Shown here: one piece after another, positions 8,590 to 17,420 of the stretch
Position numbering within the stretch: the first letter of the stretch is position 1
Layout of the letters: every line of letters begins with the position of its first letter
Assembly: GCF_002979915.1 (NCBI RefSeq)
Contig: NZ_PCQA01000006.1
Coordinates: 124,001 to 188,000, forward strand
Reading direction: 5' to 3'
DNA: 64,000 nt
Source: Arthrobacter sp. MYb213
GTDB taxonomy: Bacteria > Actinomycetota > Actinomycetes > Actinomycetales > Micrococcaceae
Notes under the pieces: generated by a model
Told to the model about the DNA's origin: nothing
Seen by the model: the letters and a program-made list of their open reading frames with translations, nothing else
Databases searched by the model: none
Position numbers and translations under genes: made by a program

Positions 8590-8982
8590 CTATTCCGGTT
8601 TGACCGCAAGCACCGGGTGTTGGGCTTGTAGGAGGATCCGCTGAGCATGTGAGCCCATGATGAATTTTCCTACCTGGGAGCGTTGGCGTAAACCAATCAC
8701 AATGAGCGAGACGTTGTGCTGATCCGCGAGGCCTAGAAACTCTTCAGCCAGATCATCTCGGTAGCTCGATTCAAGAATCTTTGCCTGCACTCCTGCCTGG
8801 GAGGCATTGCCTAAGATCCTTTCCAAGTCTTCAGCCGAGGCCGTATTTTTGTCAACGAGTGACCCGGCACGTGCGGAGTTGACGATCAGCAGCTCTTCTT
8901 GACGCATTTTAGCTTCGCTGATGGCCGCGGTTACGGCCGCCTCTCCCACGTTGGTGGGCACATATCCGACGATGATGCTCAT
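8590..8982 (-). CDS. Universal stress protein (UspA family)
   Basis: 130 residues, one UspA domain. The N-terminus SIIVGYVPTNVGEAAVTAAI and the C-terminal block GKFIMGSHAQRILLQAQHPVLAV, a G-x9-G-[ST]-like nucleotide-binding loop, are family hallmarks. The start codon overlaps the tctA stop by four bases (ATGA), so it is translated with the transporter. Coupling of a UspA domain to secondary transporters is known for some TRAP systems, where it binds ATP near the transporter; here the partner is a tripartite tricarboxylate transporter. Its exact role is unknown. Confidence 0.88.
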   Translation of the reverse strand: MSIIVGYVPTNVGEAAVTAAISEAKMRQEELLIVNSARAGSLVDKNTASAEDLERILGNASQAGVQAKILESSYRDDLAEEFLGLADQHNVSLIVIGLRQRSQVGKFIMGSHAQRILLQAQHPVLAVKPE

Positions 8983-10514
8983 GCGTTTTCCTTTTCTTTT
9001 TCCTGCGTTGCCAAGGCTGCAAGGGAGCCGGACTTACGCTTGTCGATAACACTCTTGATCATTGGCCACACCGCAACAACGACGAATAGCACCAGCAGAG
9101 TAGCTGAAATTGGCCGAGTAAAGAACCCGGTCGGGTCCCCTTCGAGGACCAGCAACGAGCGTCGCAGATTTGATTCAAGCAGGCTGCCGAGCACGAACGC
9201 GAGCACCAGCGGTCCAGGTTCAAAACCGAACTTCTTCATCAAGTACCCAATGGCACCGAAGATGACGACCAACAACACGTCGAACATCGAGTTTCGGATG
9301 GTGTAGGCACCAAGCATGGTAATCAACGCGGTGATCGGTGCGAGGATCGCCGCACGAATCCTCAAGATTCGAACAAAGACACCAATCAGCGGAATCGACA
9401 TGATCAGCAAGAGAATATTGCCAATGTACATCGAGTTCACCACGCCCCAGAACAGCTCCGGGTCATTGCTGATCAGCTGCGGACCAGGAGTGATCCCCTG
9501 AATCAGCAGAGCACCGAAGATGATCGCCATGGTGGCGTTCGCCGGGATGCCGAGGGTCAGCAATGGGATGAAGGAGCTAGTCGCCGCCGCGTTATTAGCA
9601 GACTCGGGACCTGCCACGCCTTCGATAGCACCCTTACCAAAGCGCGAAGGATCCTTTGCGGTCTTCTTTTCCATGGCGTAGGAAGCCAAAGAAGCAATGG
9701 TCGCGCCGCCGCCTGGCAGAATGCCCAAGAAGAATCCGAGCACCGAGCCTCGGCCGATAGCGCCGGAGGCTTCTTTGATGTCTTTACCCTTAGGCCAGAC
9801 ATTTGAAACCTTCATTGGGGCAGTTGCCACACGGTGGCGTTCTTCCAGATTGTAGAGTATTTCGCCTACGCCAAAGAGGCCCATAGCGATGGGAACGAAG
9901 TCGATTCCATCTGCCAGCGACAGGTTACCAAAGGTGAAACGTTCAGCGCCGGTAAAACCGTCACGTCCAACCGTGGCCAGAAAAAGCCCCACGGCTGCAG
10001 CGATAATTGCCTTGATTTTGGTGCCGCCTGAAATCGTTGCGACAAGAAGAATACCCAGCATCGCCAAGGCGGTGTATTCCGGCGGGCCGAAGTCCAGCGC
10101 AAAGCTTGCAACCAACGGTGCGAGGAACGTTAAGCCGATAATGGAGACCGTGGCACCGAAGAAGGAGCCGATGGCTGCAATACCCAGCGCCGTGCCTGCC
10201 CGGCCTTGTTTAGCCATAACGTAACCGTCAAAGACTGTCACCACACTGCTGGCTTCACCTGGTAGACGAAGCAACACCGAGGTGATGGTGCCACCATATT
10301 GGGCGCCATAGAAGATGCCCGCCAGCATGATGATCGCGGTGACTGGCTCAACGCCGTAGGTCATAGGCAACAAGATGGCGATGGTGGCTGCCGGCCCGAG
10401 GCCGGGAAGTACACCGATGAGCATGCCGACGACCACGCCTAGCAAGCAGTACAAAAGATTTGTGGGGTCAAGTACGACGTTGAAGCCGTCTAAGACCGGT
10501 CCGAAGAATTCCAT
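8979..10514 (-). CDS. tctA: Tripartite tricarboxylate transporter large membrane subunit TctA
   Basis: 511 residues, about 12 membrane segments. The family signature GVLPGLGPAATIAILLPMTYG is near residues 38-60, and a second inverted-repeat copy GILPGGGATIASLASYAMEKK is near 265-285. TctA is the transport channel of TTT systems, which import carboxylates captured by TctC using an ion gradient. The order tctC-tctB-tctA-usp on the minus strand, divergent from a LysR gene and the glucarate pathway, suggests glucarate/galactarate or 2-oxoglutarate as substrate rather than citrate; this is inferred from context. Confidence 0.93.
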   Translation of the reverse strand: MEFFGPVLDGFNVVLDPTNLLYCLLGVVVGMLIGVLPGLGPAATIAILLPMTYGVEPVTAIIMLAGIFYGAQYGGTITSVLLRLPGEASSVVTVFDGYVMAKQGRAGTALGIAAIGSFFGATVSIIGLTFLAPLVASFALDFGPPEYTALAMLGILLVATISGGTKIKAIIAAAVGLFLATVGRDGFTGAERFTFGNLSLADGIDFVPIAMGLFGVGEILYNLEERHRVATAPMKVSNVWPKGKDIKEASGAIGRGSVLGFFLGILPGGGATIASLASYAMEKKTAKDPSRFGKGAIEGVAGPESANNAAATSSFIPLLTLGIPANATMAIIFGALLIQGITPGPQLISNDPELFWGVVNSMYIGNILLLIMSIPLIGVFVRILRIRAAILAPITALITMLGAYTIRNSMFDVLLVVIFGAIGYLMKKFGFEPGPLVLAFVLGSLLESNLRRSLLVLEGDPTGFFTRPISATLLVLFVVVAVWPMIKSVIDKRKSGSLAALATQEKEKENA

Positions 10515-10537
10515 GCGAGTAAACCTTTACGTGCGAC

Positions 10538-11119
10538 TTAGAACAGTCGGGGAATGGTGGTGCCAAGTGCGGCGATAAAAATTGCGTAGAAGGCTCCAAC
10601 GATCAGAATCGAGTAAATCGTGGCGGACCTCCAGCGTTCGCCGCCCAGCCAGCGCATCCAGACGAAACACAACAGTAGTGAGGGGATTTCAAATCCAACC
10701 AGTGGCATCAGCACCACCATGAGGATCAGCGTTGCGAAACCAATGACCGCGTACCAGCTCATGGAGCTGAATTTCTCACCGTCTTTACCACCTGCACGAC
10801 CCACGATGATCTGCACCACCGACATCACCGCCGCGATCAGCGTGATGATAAACGGCCACATTCCAGCAGCCGGAGCTGCGGGCGTGCCCAGCCCCAACCC
10901 GATCGAGATCACCATTCCGATGATGCTCAAGGCAAGAACTACCAGAGAAGAAAACAGGTTCGCTATAGGCCCTGCTGGGTCCGGCGCTTCTGCCTCCCAT
11001 TGGGCGGCGAGCTCCTCCGGCGTGAGGGTCTCTTCTTCGTCAGTATTTGGCGGGACTTCGAGAGCAGCAGGCATTTTTCCCTGCTTGTCCTCGACCTTTT
11101 TCGCATCCATTACTTTCAT
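10538..11119 (-). CDS. tctB: Tripartite tricarboxylate transporter small membrane subunit TctB
   Basis: Up to 193 residues with four predicted membrane segments after an unusually long hydrophilic, acidic N-terminus (residues 1-50, DEEETLTPEELAAQWEAEAP). TctB is the small, poorly conserved membrane subunit partnering TctA. Two starts are possible: ATG at 11119, or ATG at 11110, which sits 8 bases after AAAGGA and is perhaps the real one. The gene lies 23 bases upstream of tctA. Confidence 0.85.
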   Translation of the reverse strand: MKVMDAKKVEDKQGKMPAALEVPPNTDEEETLTPEELAAQWEAEAPDPAGPIANLFSSLVVLALSIIGMVISIGLGLGTPAAPAAGMWPFIITLIAAVMSVVQIIVGRAGGKDGEKFSSMSWYAVIGFATLILMVVLMPLVGFEIPSLLLCFVWMRWLGGERWRSATIYSILIVGAFYAIFIAALGTTIPRLF

Positions 11120-11161
11120 CCTTTGGTTCTCACTTTCGGGTTGGGAGCCGGTAACTGAGAA

Positions 11162-12166
11162 CTACTTACCTGCCAGCGAGATCTTGTGCTCTTCGGTCAG
11201 TTCCTTGTATTTGGCAGCTAGTTCGTTCCATTCGGTCACGACTTCTTCACCCGAAACTTCGTGAGGGCTCAACATGTTCTGCTTGTTGAAGTCCTTGTAG
11301 GTGTCGGTGGCTACCGCGTCCTGGATGGAGGTAACGAGCTTTTCCTTCGCCGCATCGTTCAAGCCCTTAGGGGCCGCGATTGCGCGGTACTGGGAAACCG
11401 GAACTTCGTAGCCGGATTCAATGGCAGTAGGTACGTCGGGAAGGAACTCATTGCGATCCTTGGAGAAGACCACAATCGGGGTGACCGTCCCGGCATCAAT
11501 CTGCGGCTTAGCTTCACCCAACTGGACGGTGGACACCTGAACCTGATCACCCATGACGGCTGTGAGCGCCGGGGAGCCGGAGTCGAAAGGAACCGTGGTT
11601 CCGTCAATATTGGCCTGTGCCATGAGTAGTTCCTGGGCCAGCTGCGAACCCGTTCCCACGCCAGTGGTGCCGAAGGACAACTTCTTATCACTGTTCTTGA
11701 TATCATCCAGATTCTTTACACCCGATTCAGTGCTGGCGACCATGACATAGTCATCTTGGGATAGGCCCATCAAAACATCAAGATCATCGAGGGAGACAAC
11801 TTCGTCTTCCGAAACTGCCAACGGAGTAATGGTGATCAACGAAGCGTTGAGCAGAATAAGATTCTGTCCGTCGGGAGCCATCGCCGCAACTTCTTGGGTG
11901 GCTAGTGCACCATTGGCACCTGGCTTATTAACTACCGGCATCGAAACGCCTAGTGATTCGGCCATGCCCTCGGCCGCGGCACGTGCGATCAGGTCGGTGG
12001 AACCACCTGGCGCCTGACCTACGGTGAGAGTTACTGGACCGTTGGGAAATTCGGCAGATGATGCATCGCTGCTACCGCCCACATTTCCGCCACATGCAGT
12101 CAAGGCCAATGCGGCACCCGCTGCAGTGAGTGAAAGCATTGCGCGTCGAGTCATACGATTTTTCAT
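11162..12166 (-). CDS. tctC: Tripartite tricarboxylate transporter substrate-binding lipoprotein TctC
   Basis: 334 residues. The N-terminus MKNRMTRRAMLSLTAAGAAL leads to the lipobox LTAC with Cys25, so the protein is lipid-anchored outside the membrane. The mature part shows the Bug/TctC fold (GPVTLTVGQAPGGSTDLIARA near residue 45; FGTTGVGTGSQLAQELL mid-protein; PDVPTAIESGYEVPV near 260). It captures a carboxylate for TctAB. Start 12166 is preferred because TAGGAGAATCTCCC precedes it; the frame is open 40 codons further up, across the promoter. Confidence 0.92.
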   Translation of the reverse strand: MKNRMTRRAMLSLTAAGAALALTACGGNVGGSSDASSAEFPNGPVTLTVGQAPGGSTDLIARAAAEGMAESLGVSMPVVNKPGANGALATQEVAAMAPDGQNLILLNASLITITPLAVSEDEVVSLDDLDVLMGLSQDDYVMVASTESGVKNLDDIKNSDKKLSFGTTGVGTGSQLAQELLMAQANIDGTTVPFDSGSPALTAVMGDQVQVSTVQLGEAKPQIDAGTVTPIVVFSKDRNEFLPDVPTAIESGYEVPVSQYRAIAAPKGLNDAAKEKLVTSIQDAVATDTYKDFNKQNMLSPHEVSGEEVVTEWNELAAKYKELTEEHKISLAGK

Positions 12167-12265
12167 GGGAGATTCTCCTATGGTTGCGAGTGAACGTGAC
12201 CAAGCACAAATAATCCGGTGAACCAGATCACTTACTTGGCCTCGGATACAGCCTAAGAAACAGAT

Positions 12266-12281
12266 ATGATGCATGTCCAAG
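12266..12281 (-). promoter_or_regulatory. Sugar-acid box and -35 element before tctC
   Basis: On the minus strand this reads CTTGGACATGCATCAT. Near-identical elements stand at 13270-13285 (CTTGGACAGGCATCAT) and 19634-19647 (CTTGGACAGGTATC). TTGGAC can serve as a -35 hexamer, so the box would place a LysR activator beside RNA polymerase. Seen directly; the role is inferred. Confidence 0.5.
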
Positions 12282-12297
12282 GTCAACTATGCATGGA

Positions 12298-12315
12298 ATG
12301 ATGCCTGAAAGGTAT
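12298..12315 (+). promoter_or_regulatory. LysR-type box ATGATGCCT-GAA-AGGTAT before the lysR gene
   Basis: The imperfect dyad ATGCCT-N3-AGGTAT fits the T-N11-A pattern of LysR operators and ends 3 bases before the regulator's ATG, consistent with autoregulation. A matching ATGATGCCT copy is at 13233-13241. Confidence 0.5.
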
Positions 12316-12318
12316 TGA

Positions 12319-13206
12319 ATGTTTACTCTGGATCAAGCTCGCAGCTTTGTTGCGGTGGCTGAAGAACTCCATTTCGGTCGGGCAGCCGAGCGACTAAATA
12401 TGACACAGCCTCCACTCAGCAGACAGATTCAAAAGCTGGAACGCTCGGTCGGAGTTGAACTCTTAGATCGAGACAATCGCAGGGTTTCACTCACGGCAGC
12501 CGGCCACGCTTTCCTCGTTGACGCCAGGAGACTGGTGGTTGCCGCGGAGCGAGCCCCCGACAATGCCCGGCGGATTGCCGCCGGACAACTCGGTGAAATC
12601 CGCATTGGCTTTACCGCGGCGTCTGGCTTTAGCCTGCTCGGGCCGTTACTGGCAGAAATCAGCGAGCGCATGCCCAAGGTTCACCTCGAACTTTCGGAAA
12701 TGGTAACTAGTGAACAAGTGGACGCATTGTTAGACGGCGACCTTGATATGGGCCTCGCCCGTCCACCATTTGACGAGAAGCTCTTTGAATCGGCACTGTT
12801 ATTCTCGGAAGCTCTCTTCGTTGCGGTGCCCAGCGAACACCGACTTGCGACATTACCTCGGGACATCCTTTTCGCTGATCTCCGTGACGAACCGCTAATC
12901 ATGCATTCACCGACCAAAGCACGCTACTTCTACGATTTAGTCGTTCGAAGGGTCGAAGTTGAACACAAAAACGTGCTTCACACGGTCAGCCAGATCCTCA
13001 CCATGGTGGCCCTCGTCGCAGCTGGACGCGGAATCGCTTTTGTTCCGGAAAGCGCCAGACTTCTGGGTGTGGACGGTGTGCGCTATTTGAGGTTGGCGGA
13101 AATAACCGATGATCCGGTGCAACTACATGCGATCTGGAGCCGGGAATCGAGTAACCCTGCTCTGAGTGGGCTGGTGGAGATCATCAAGGGTGGATTGCAC
13201 CACTGA
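12319..13206 (+). CDS. LysR-family transcriptional regulator of the sugar-acid cluster
   Basis: 295 residues. The N-terminal helix-turn-helix is canonical (SFVAVAEELHFGRAAERLNMTQPPLSRQIQKLE split over residues 10-42), followed by a periplasmic-binding-like effector domain. It lies between the divergent tctC operon and the downstream kdgD operon, and copies of the same box flank both. It is therefore the likely activator of uptake and breakdown of glucarate/galactarate. It is strikingly similar in the DNA-binding domain to the LysR protein at 18647, which suggests overlapping sites. Confidence 0.9.
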   Translation: MFTLDQARSFVAVAEELHFGRAAERLNMTQPPLSRQIQKLERSVGVELLDRDNRRVSLTAAGHAFLVDARRLVVAAERAPDNARRIAAGQLGEIRIGFTAASGFSLLGPLLAEISERMPKVHLELSEMVTSEQVDALLDGDLDMGLARPPFDEKLFESALLFSEALFVAVPSEHRLATLPRDILFADLRDEPLIMHSPTKARYFYDLVVRRVEVEHKNVLHTVSQILTMVALVAAGRGIAFVPESARLLGVDGVRYLRLAEITDDPVQLHAIWSRESSNPALSGLVEIIKGGLHH

Positions 13207-13232
13207 GCGTTTTCCGCCGGCTAGTCGACTGA

Positions 13233-13285
13233 ATGATGCCTAGAGGGTATCAAACAATACAAATATGGGCTTGGACAGGCATCAT
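13233..13285 (+). promoter_or_regulatory. LysR-type operator pair and promoter before kdgD
   Basis: ATGATGCCT (13233-13241) and its exact complement AGGCATCAT (13277-13285) face each other about 35 bases apart. The second is part of CTTGGACAGGCATCAT (13270-13285), containing a TTGGAC -35 with a weak -10 (CATACG) 17 bases on. This resembles the recognition/activation site pair of a LysR-activated promoter. Confidence 0.5.
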
Positions 13286-13372
13286 GAAACATCCATACGC
13301 TGGGATCAACGAACACGTTCCACCCACCTTCAGTCGAAGATAATTTAGCTGAATAAGAAAAAGGACTTTTCC

Positions 13373-14311
13373 ATGGCTCAGTACACCCCTGTCGAACTTG
13401 CCGACAAGCTCAAAGACGGTCTGCTCTCATTCCCCGTCACCGCTTTTGACCAGAACCTCGAAGTCGATGAGGCAGCCTACCGCAGCCACCTTGCCTGGCA
13501 GTCAAGCTTCGATGTCGCTGGACTATTCGCAGCCGGTGGAACAGGTGAAGGCTTCGCGCTAACCGCCGAAGAAGCAGCCAAGGTAGTTTGCATGGCAGTT
13601 GAAGAAGCCGGTTCACGAGTTCCAGTGCTTGCCTCGGCCGGTGGCTCAACCAAGCAAGCCATCCAGAATGCAGGGGATGCGGAAGCTGCAGGTGCCGAAG
13701 GAATACTGCTCCTCCCTCCATACCTAACGGAATGCGATCAGGATGGCCTGTACGAACACGTCTCACAGGTATGTGCCTCCACGAAGACCGGCGTGATTGT
13801 CTACAACCGCGCCAACGCCATCTACTCGGCCGAAACCGTTGCCCGTTTAGCGGAGTGCCACGAAAACTTCATTGGTTTCAAGGATGCGCTGGGCGACATT
13901 GAGCATCTAACCAAGGTGTACGCCAAGAACGGTGATCGCTTGTTCTACCTGGGCGGATTGCCAACCGCGGAAACCTTCGCATTGCCACTGTTGCAGCTGG
14001 GCATGAGCACCTACTCCTCCGCAATGTACAACTTTGTCCCAGAGTTCGCTCTGGACTTCTACAAGGATGTCCGTGCTCAGGATCGCGTCGCTGTAAACGA
14101 AAAGCTGAACCGCTTTGTCCTGCCGTACTTGGATATTCGTGATCGCGTGAAGGGCTATGGTGTTTCCATTGTCAAGGGTGGCTTGAAAGCTATCGGCCGT
14201 GACTCCGGCTCCGTCCGCCCACCACTTCAGGATTTGACTGACAAGGATCTTGCAGATCTTTCAGCCTTGATCCAGCAGGCAGGGATCGTTCCTGCCGGTG
14301 CGAGCCTCTAA
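13373..14311 (+). CDS. kdgD: 5-dehydro-4-deoxyglucarate dehydratase
   Basis: 312 residues of the DHDPS/NAL aldolase-like family. Schiff-base lysine 170 sits in IGFKDALGD and the catalytic tyrosine 144 in VIVYNRANA; the early GGTGEGFALT loop (residues 55-64) is typical of KdgD. The enzyme dehydrates and decarboxylates 5-keto-4-deoxyglucarate to 2-oxoglutarate semialdehyde and CO2, the common step after glucarate and galactarate dehydratases. First gene of a three-enzyme operon with semialdehyde dehydrogenase (51-base gap) and glucarate dehydratase. The ribosome site AAAAAGGAC precedes the ATG. Confidence 0.94.
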   Translation: MAQYTPVELADKLKDGLLSFPVTAFDQNLEVDEAAYRSHLAWQSSFDVAGLFAAGGTGEGFALTAEEAAKVVCMAVEEAGSRVPVLASAGGSTKQAIQNAGDAEAAGAEGILLLPPYLTECDQDGLYEHVSQVCASTKTGVIVYNRANAIYSAETVARLAECHENFIGFKDALGDIEHLTKVYAKNGDRLFYLGGLPTAETFALPLLQLGMSTYSSAMYNFVPEFALDFYKDVRAQDRVAVNEKLNRFVLPYLDIRDRVKGYGVSIVKGGLKAIGRDSGSVRPPLQDLTDKDLADLSALIQQAGIVPAGASL

Positions 14312-14362
14312 GCAGACTTCGTTCCTCACCGACACACCGACTCGTCGACTCAGGAGTAATTT

Positions 14363-15964
14363 ATGAGCACCGCAATACAGAATTTGACCGGACAGTCCAT
14401 CCTCGCCGGCGTCAGCACTACCGGCACCGGGCGTGCGGTCCACGGTTATAACCCGGCCACTAATGAGCCTTTGGAACCCGCATATTCGCTAATCGACGAG
14501 CAGCAACTGAAAACTGCCACCTCTGCGGCAGCGGAAGCATTCGAATCCTTCCGCTCCTTGGAGCCGGCAAAACACGCAGATTTCTTGGATGCCATTGCAG
14601 ATAACATCGAGGCGGTGAGCACCGAACTAGTTGCACGGGCCATGTCGGAGACGGGTCTGCCCGAGGCACGCCTGACCGGCGAGCGCGGGCGCACCACCGG
14701 CCAGCTGCGTCTCTTTGCCAAGGTGGTTCGGCAGGGTGACCAGCACGGTGTTCGTGTAGACCCTGCGTTGCCAGAACGCACCCCCGCTCCACGTGTTGAT
14801 ATCCGCCAGCGGAAGATTCCTGTGGGCCCGGTGGCAGTTTTTGGAGCTTCGAATTTCCCATTGGCGTTCTCCACCGCTGGCGGCGACACCGCCTCCGCGC
14901 TGGCTGCCGGCTGTCCGGTAGTCTTCAAGGCTCACAATGCCCACCCCGGCACCAGCGAAATCGTGGGCCAGGCAATTACCAAGGCGATTGCGGAATTCAA
15001 TCTGCATCCTGGAGTCTTCTCCTTGGTTTATGGTCCAGGTGCATCCATTGGGCAAGCGCTGGTCGCTGATCCAGTTATCAAGGCAGTAGGATTCACCGGC
15101 TCCCGTTCTGGTGGCACCGCACTGATGGCTACTGCCGCGGCTCGCCCGGAACCTATCCCGGTGTATGCCGAGATGAGTTCCATTAACCCGGTGATCTTCT
15201 TTGAGGGCGCATTGCAGGAGGATCCCCAGGACCAGGCCAAGGCCTACTTGGCGTCGGTGGTAGGTTCTTCGGGCCAACTGTGCACTGCTCCGGGCCTGGT
15301 TTTTGTCCCAGCGGGCGAAGCCGGTGACGCATTTGCTGCGGCCGTGAGCGGACAGGCTCCGGCAACTGCCGGGCAGACCATGCTCACCGAATCGATCTTC
15401 AAATCTTGGACTCAGGGAGTCGAAGCCTTGGGCAGCCAGGAGGGAGTACAGCTTTTGGGCCGCGGCTCTGAAGGTTCCACGCCGAACGCTCCGGCCCCGA
15501 CCATCTACTCATCCGACGTTGCGCAGTTGCTGAGCAACCCAGTGTTGCAAGATGAAATTTTCGGTGCAGCTTCGCTGGTCATCCGCTACGCTAACGCTGA
15601 AGAATTGAAGACAGCGCTCGCCACGCTGGAAGGCCAACTCACCGCCACATTGCAGCTGACCGATGCTGATCATGAAGCAGCCGCCGCGGTCATCCCGACC
15701 TTGGAAACCAAGGTGGGACGCATCCTGGTTAATGGCTGGCCAACAGGTGTTGAGGTAGGACATGCCATGGTTCACGGTGGACCGTTCCCAGCCACCTCGG
15801 ATCCTCAGACCACTTCGGTCGGTACGCTGGCAATCGAACGATTCCTGCGTCCGGTGGCTTACCAGAACTTCCCGGATGGACTTCTGCCCAAGCCTATTGG
15901 CACAGATAACCCGTGGAACCTCACCCGTCGCATTGATGGCACCCTGAAGACTGTTGGAGAGTAA
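14363..15964 (+). CDS. 2-oxoglutarate semialdehyde dehydrogenase (NADP+)
   Basis: 533 residues of the aldehyde dehydrogenase superfamily, in the branch of long NADP-dependent oxoglutarate-semialdehyde dehydrogenases. Asn164 in GASNFPLAFS, Lys189 in VVFKAHNAHP, the catalytic base Glu270 (AEMSSINP) and the nucleophile Cys307 (SSGQLCTAPG) are present. It oxidises the KdgD product to 2-oxoglutarate, feeding the citric acid cycle. It follows kdgD with a CAGGAG ribosome site and precedes gudD with only a 3-base gap. Confidence 0.93.
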   Translation: MSTAIQNLTGQSILAGVSTTGTGRAVHGYNPATNEPLEPAYSLIDEQQLKTATSAAAEAFESFRSLEPAKHADFLDAIADNIEAVSTELVARAMSETGLPEARLTGERGRTTGQLRLFAKVVRQGDQHGVRVDPALPERTPAPRVDIRQRKIPVGPVAVFGASNFPLAFSTAGGDTASALAAGCPVVFKAHNAHPGTSEIVGQAITKAIAEFNLHPGVFSLVYGPGASIGQALVADPVIKAVGFTGSRSGGTALMATAAARPEPIPVYAEMSSINPVIFFEGALQEDPQDQAKAYLASVVGSSGQLCTAPGLVFVPAGEAGDAFAAAVSGQAPATAGQTMLTESIFKSWTQGVEALGSQEGVQLLGRGSEGSTPNAPAPTIYSSDVAQLLSNPVLQDEIFGAASLVIRYANAEELKTALATLEGQLTATLQLTDADHEAAAAVIPTLETKVGRILVNGWPTGVEVGHAMVHGGPFPATSDPQTTSVGTLAIERFLRPVAYQNFPDGLLPKPIGTDNPWNLTRRIDGTLKTVGE

Positions 15965-15967
15965 TAG

Positions 15968-17296
15968 ATGAATAATCAGCCAACTATCTCTTCGGTCCAG
16001 GTCATTCCCGTCGCCGGTCACGATTCAATGCTCCTGAACCTTTCGGGAGCGCACGGTCCATTCTTTACTCGCAACATCACCATCGTGACCGATTCGGACG
16101 GCCGCACAGGACTCGGCGAGGTACCGGGCGGAGAAGCAATCCGTTCGACCATCGAAGAGGCCGGCGCGCTGCTCGTTGGCGCTCCTGTGGCCAAGTATCG
16201 TTCGTTGCTTCGTCAGATTTCTGCACGTTTCGCAGATCGTGATGCCGGCGGGCGCGGTGCCCAAACCTTTGACCTGCGCACCACCGTCCACGCGGTTACC
16301 GCGCTTGAATCTGCGCTACTAGACCTTCACGGCCAGTTCCTCGGCGTACCCGTAGCCGAACTACTCGGTGACGGCCAGCAGCGCGATGCGGTGCCAATGC
16401 TTGGTTACCTGTTCTACGTGGGCAACCCAGATCAGACCGATCTTCCGTACCTGCGCGAGCCACAGGGCGCGGACGACTGGGAACGCGTGCGCCGCGAAGA
16501 AGCTATGACCCCTGAGGCCATAGTCCGTCTGGCAGAAGCTGCACAGGCACGTTATGGATTCAAGGACTTCAAACTCAAGGGTGGCGTTCAGGAAGGTGAC
16601 GCGGAAGTTGATGCGGTTATAGCGTTGAAGCAGCGTTTCCCCGAGGCTCGCATCACCCTAGATCCCAATGGCGGTTGGCTGTTGAAGGACGCTATTCGTT
16701 TGGGAGAGCGCATGAAGGGGATCGTCGCTTACGCAGAGGATCCTTGCGGTCCCGAAGGTCGCTTCTCTGGCCGCGAGATCATGAGCGAATTCCGCCGTGC
16801 TACTGGCCTGCAAACCGCTACCAATATGATCGCCACCGACTGGCAGGAAATGGCGCATGCGGTCCGCACCAATGCGGTGGATATCCCACTGGCTGACCCG
16901 CATTTCTGGACCATGTCAGGCTCGGTGCGTGTGGCTCAGTTGTGCAACGAGTTCGGCCTGACTTGGGGCTCGCACTCCAACAACCACTTCGATGTGTCGC
17001 TGGCAATGTTCACTCAGGTGGGCGCGGCAGCACCAGGAGAGATCACCGCTTTGGATACGCACTGGATCTGGCAGGATGGCCAAGGACTGACCGAGGAACC
17101 GCTATTGATTCGTGATGGAGAAATCAAGGTTCCGCAACGTTCCGGATTGGGCGTCACCCTGGATATGGATGGTGTGCAGCAGGCTCACGAGCTTTACCTC
17201 GAGCATGGTTTGGGTTCACGTGATGATGCGGTATCCATGCAGTACCTGATCCCAGAATGGAGCTTCGATTCAAAGCGTCCATGTCTGGTGCGCTAA
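15968..17296 (+). CDS. gudD: D-glucarate dehydratase
   Basis: 442 residues, matching E. coli GudD over its whole length as I recall it ([39 protein letters not shown], and the C-terminal KRPCLVR). Active-site residues map with an offset of 3: Lys202/Lys204 in KLKGG, Asp232-Asn234, Glu257, Asn286, Asp310 and His336. The enzyme dehydrates D-glucarate or L-idarate to 5-keto-4-deoxyglucarate, the substrate of the KdgD encoded two genes upstream. A strong terminator ends the operon. Confidence 0.95.
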   Translation: MNNQPTISSVQVIPVAGHDSMLLNLSGAHGPFFTRNITIVTDSDGRTGLGEVPGGEAIRSTIEEAGALLVGAPVAKYRSLLRQISARFADRDAGGRGAQTFDLRTTVHAVTALESALLDLHGQFLGVPVAELLGDGQQRDAVPMLGYLFYVGNPDQTDLPYLREPQGADDWERVRREEAMTPEAIVRLAEAAQARYGFKDFKLKGGVQEGDAEVDAVIALKQRFPEARITLDPNGGWLLKDAIRLGERMKGIVAYAEDPCGPEGRFSGREIMSEFRRATGLQTATNMIATDWQEMAHAVRTNAVDIPLADPHFWTMSGSVRVAQLCNEFGLTWGSHSNNHFDVSLAMFTQVGAAAPGEITALDTHWIWQDGQGLTEEPLLIRDGEIKVPQRSGLGVTLDMDGVQQAHELYLEHGLGSRDDAVSMQYLIPEWSFDSKRPCLVR

Positions 17297-17326
17297 TAGG
17301 TTCCAGCATTCAGCAATGATGAGTTC

Positions 17327-17368
17327 AAAGACGGTGGGATAAACCTCGGGGTTTGTCCCACCGTCTTT
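17327..17368 (+). terminator. Intrinsic terminator after gudD
   Basis: AAAGACGGTGGGA and TCCCACCGTCTTT form a perfect 13-base stem, with AACC/GGTT pairing inside the loop. It separates gudD from the AEC carrier gene, which therefore needs its own promoter or read-through. Confidence 0.85.
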
Positions 17369-17420
17369 GGCCGTGTTCCATTTTGTGCGGCAGCGACAAT
17401 AACTTGGTCAGGAAAGTAAT

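Noticed and set aside
10620-11264. A 214-codon plus-strand frame opposite tctB
   Set aside because: The composition is that of a complement of membrane-protein codons; tctB on the other strand has good context and membrane segments.
14627-15277. A 216-codon minus-strand frame opposite the semialdehyde dehydrogenase
   Set aside because: It is antisense to a gene with all catalytic residues, and has no ribosome site or recognisable domain.
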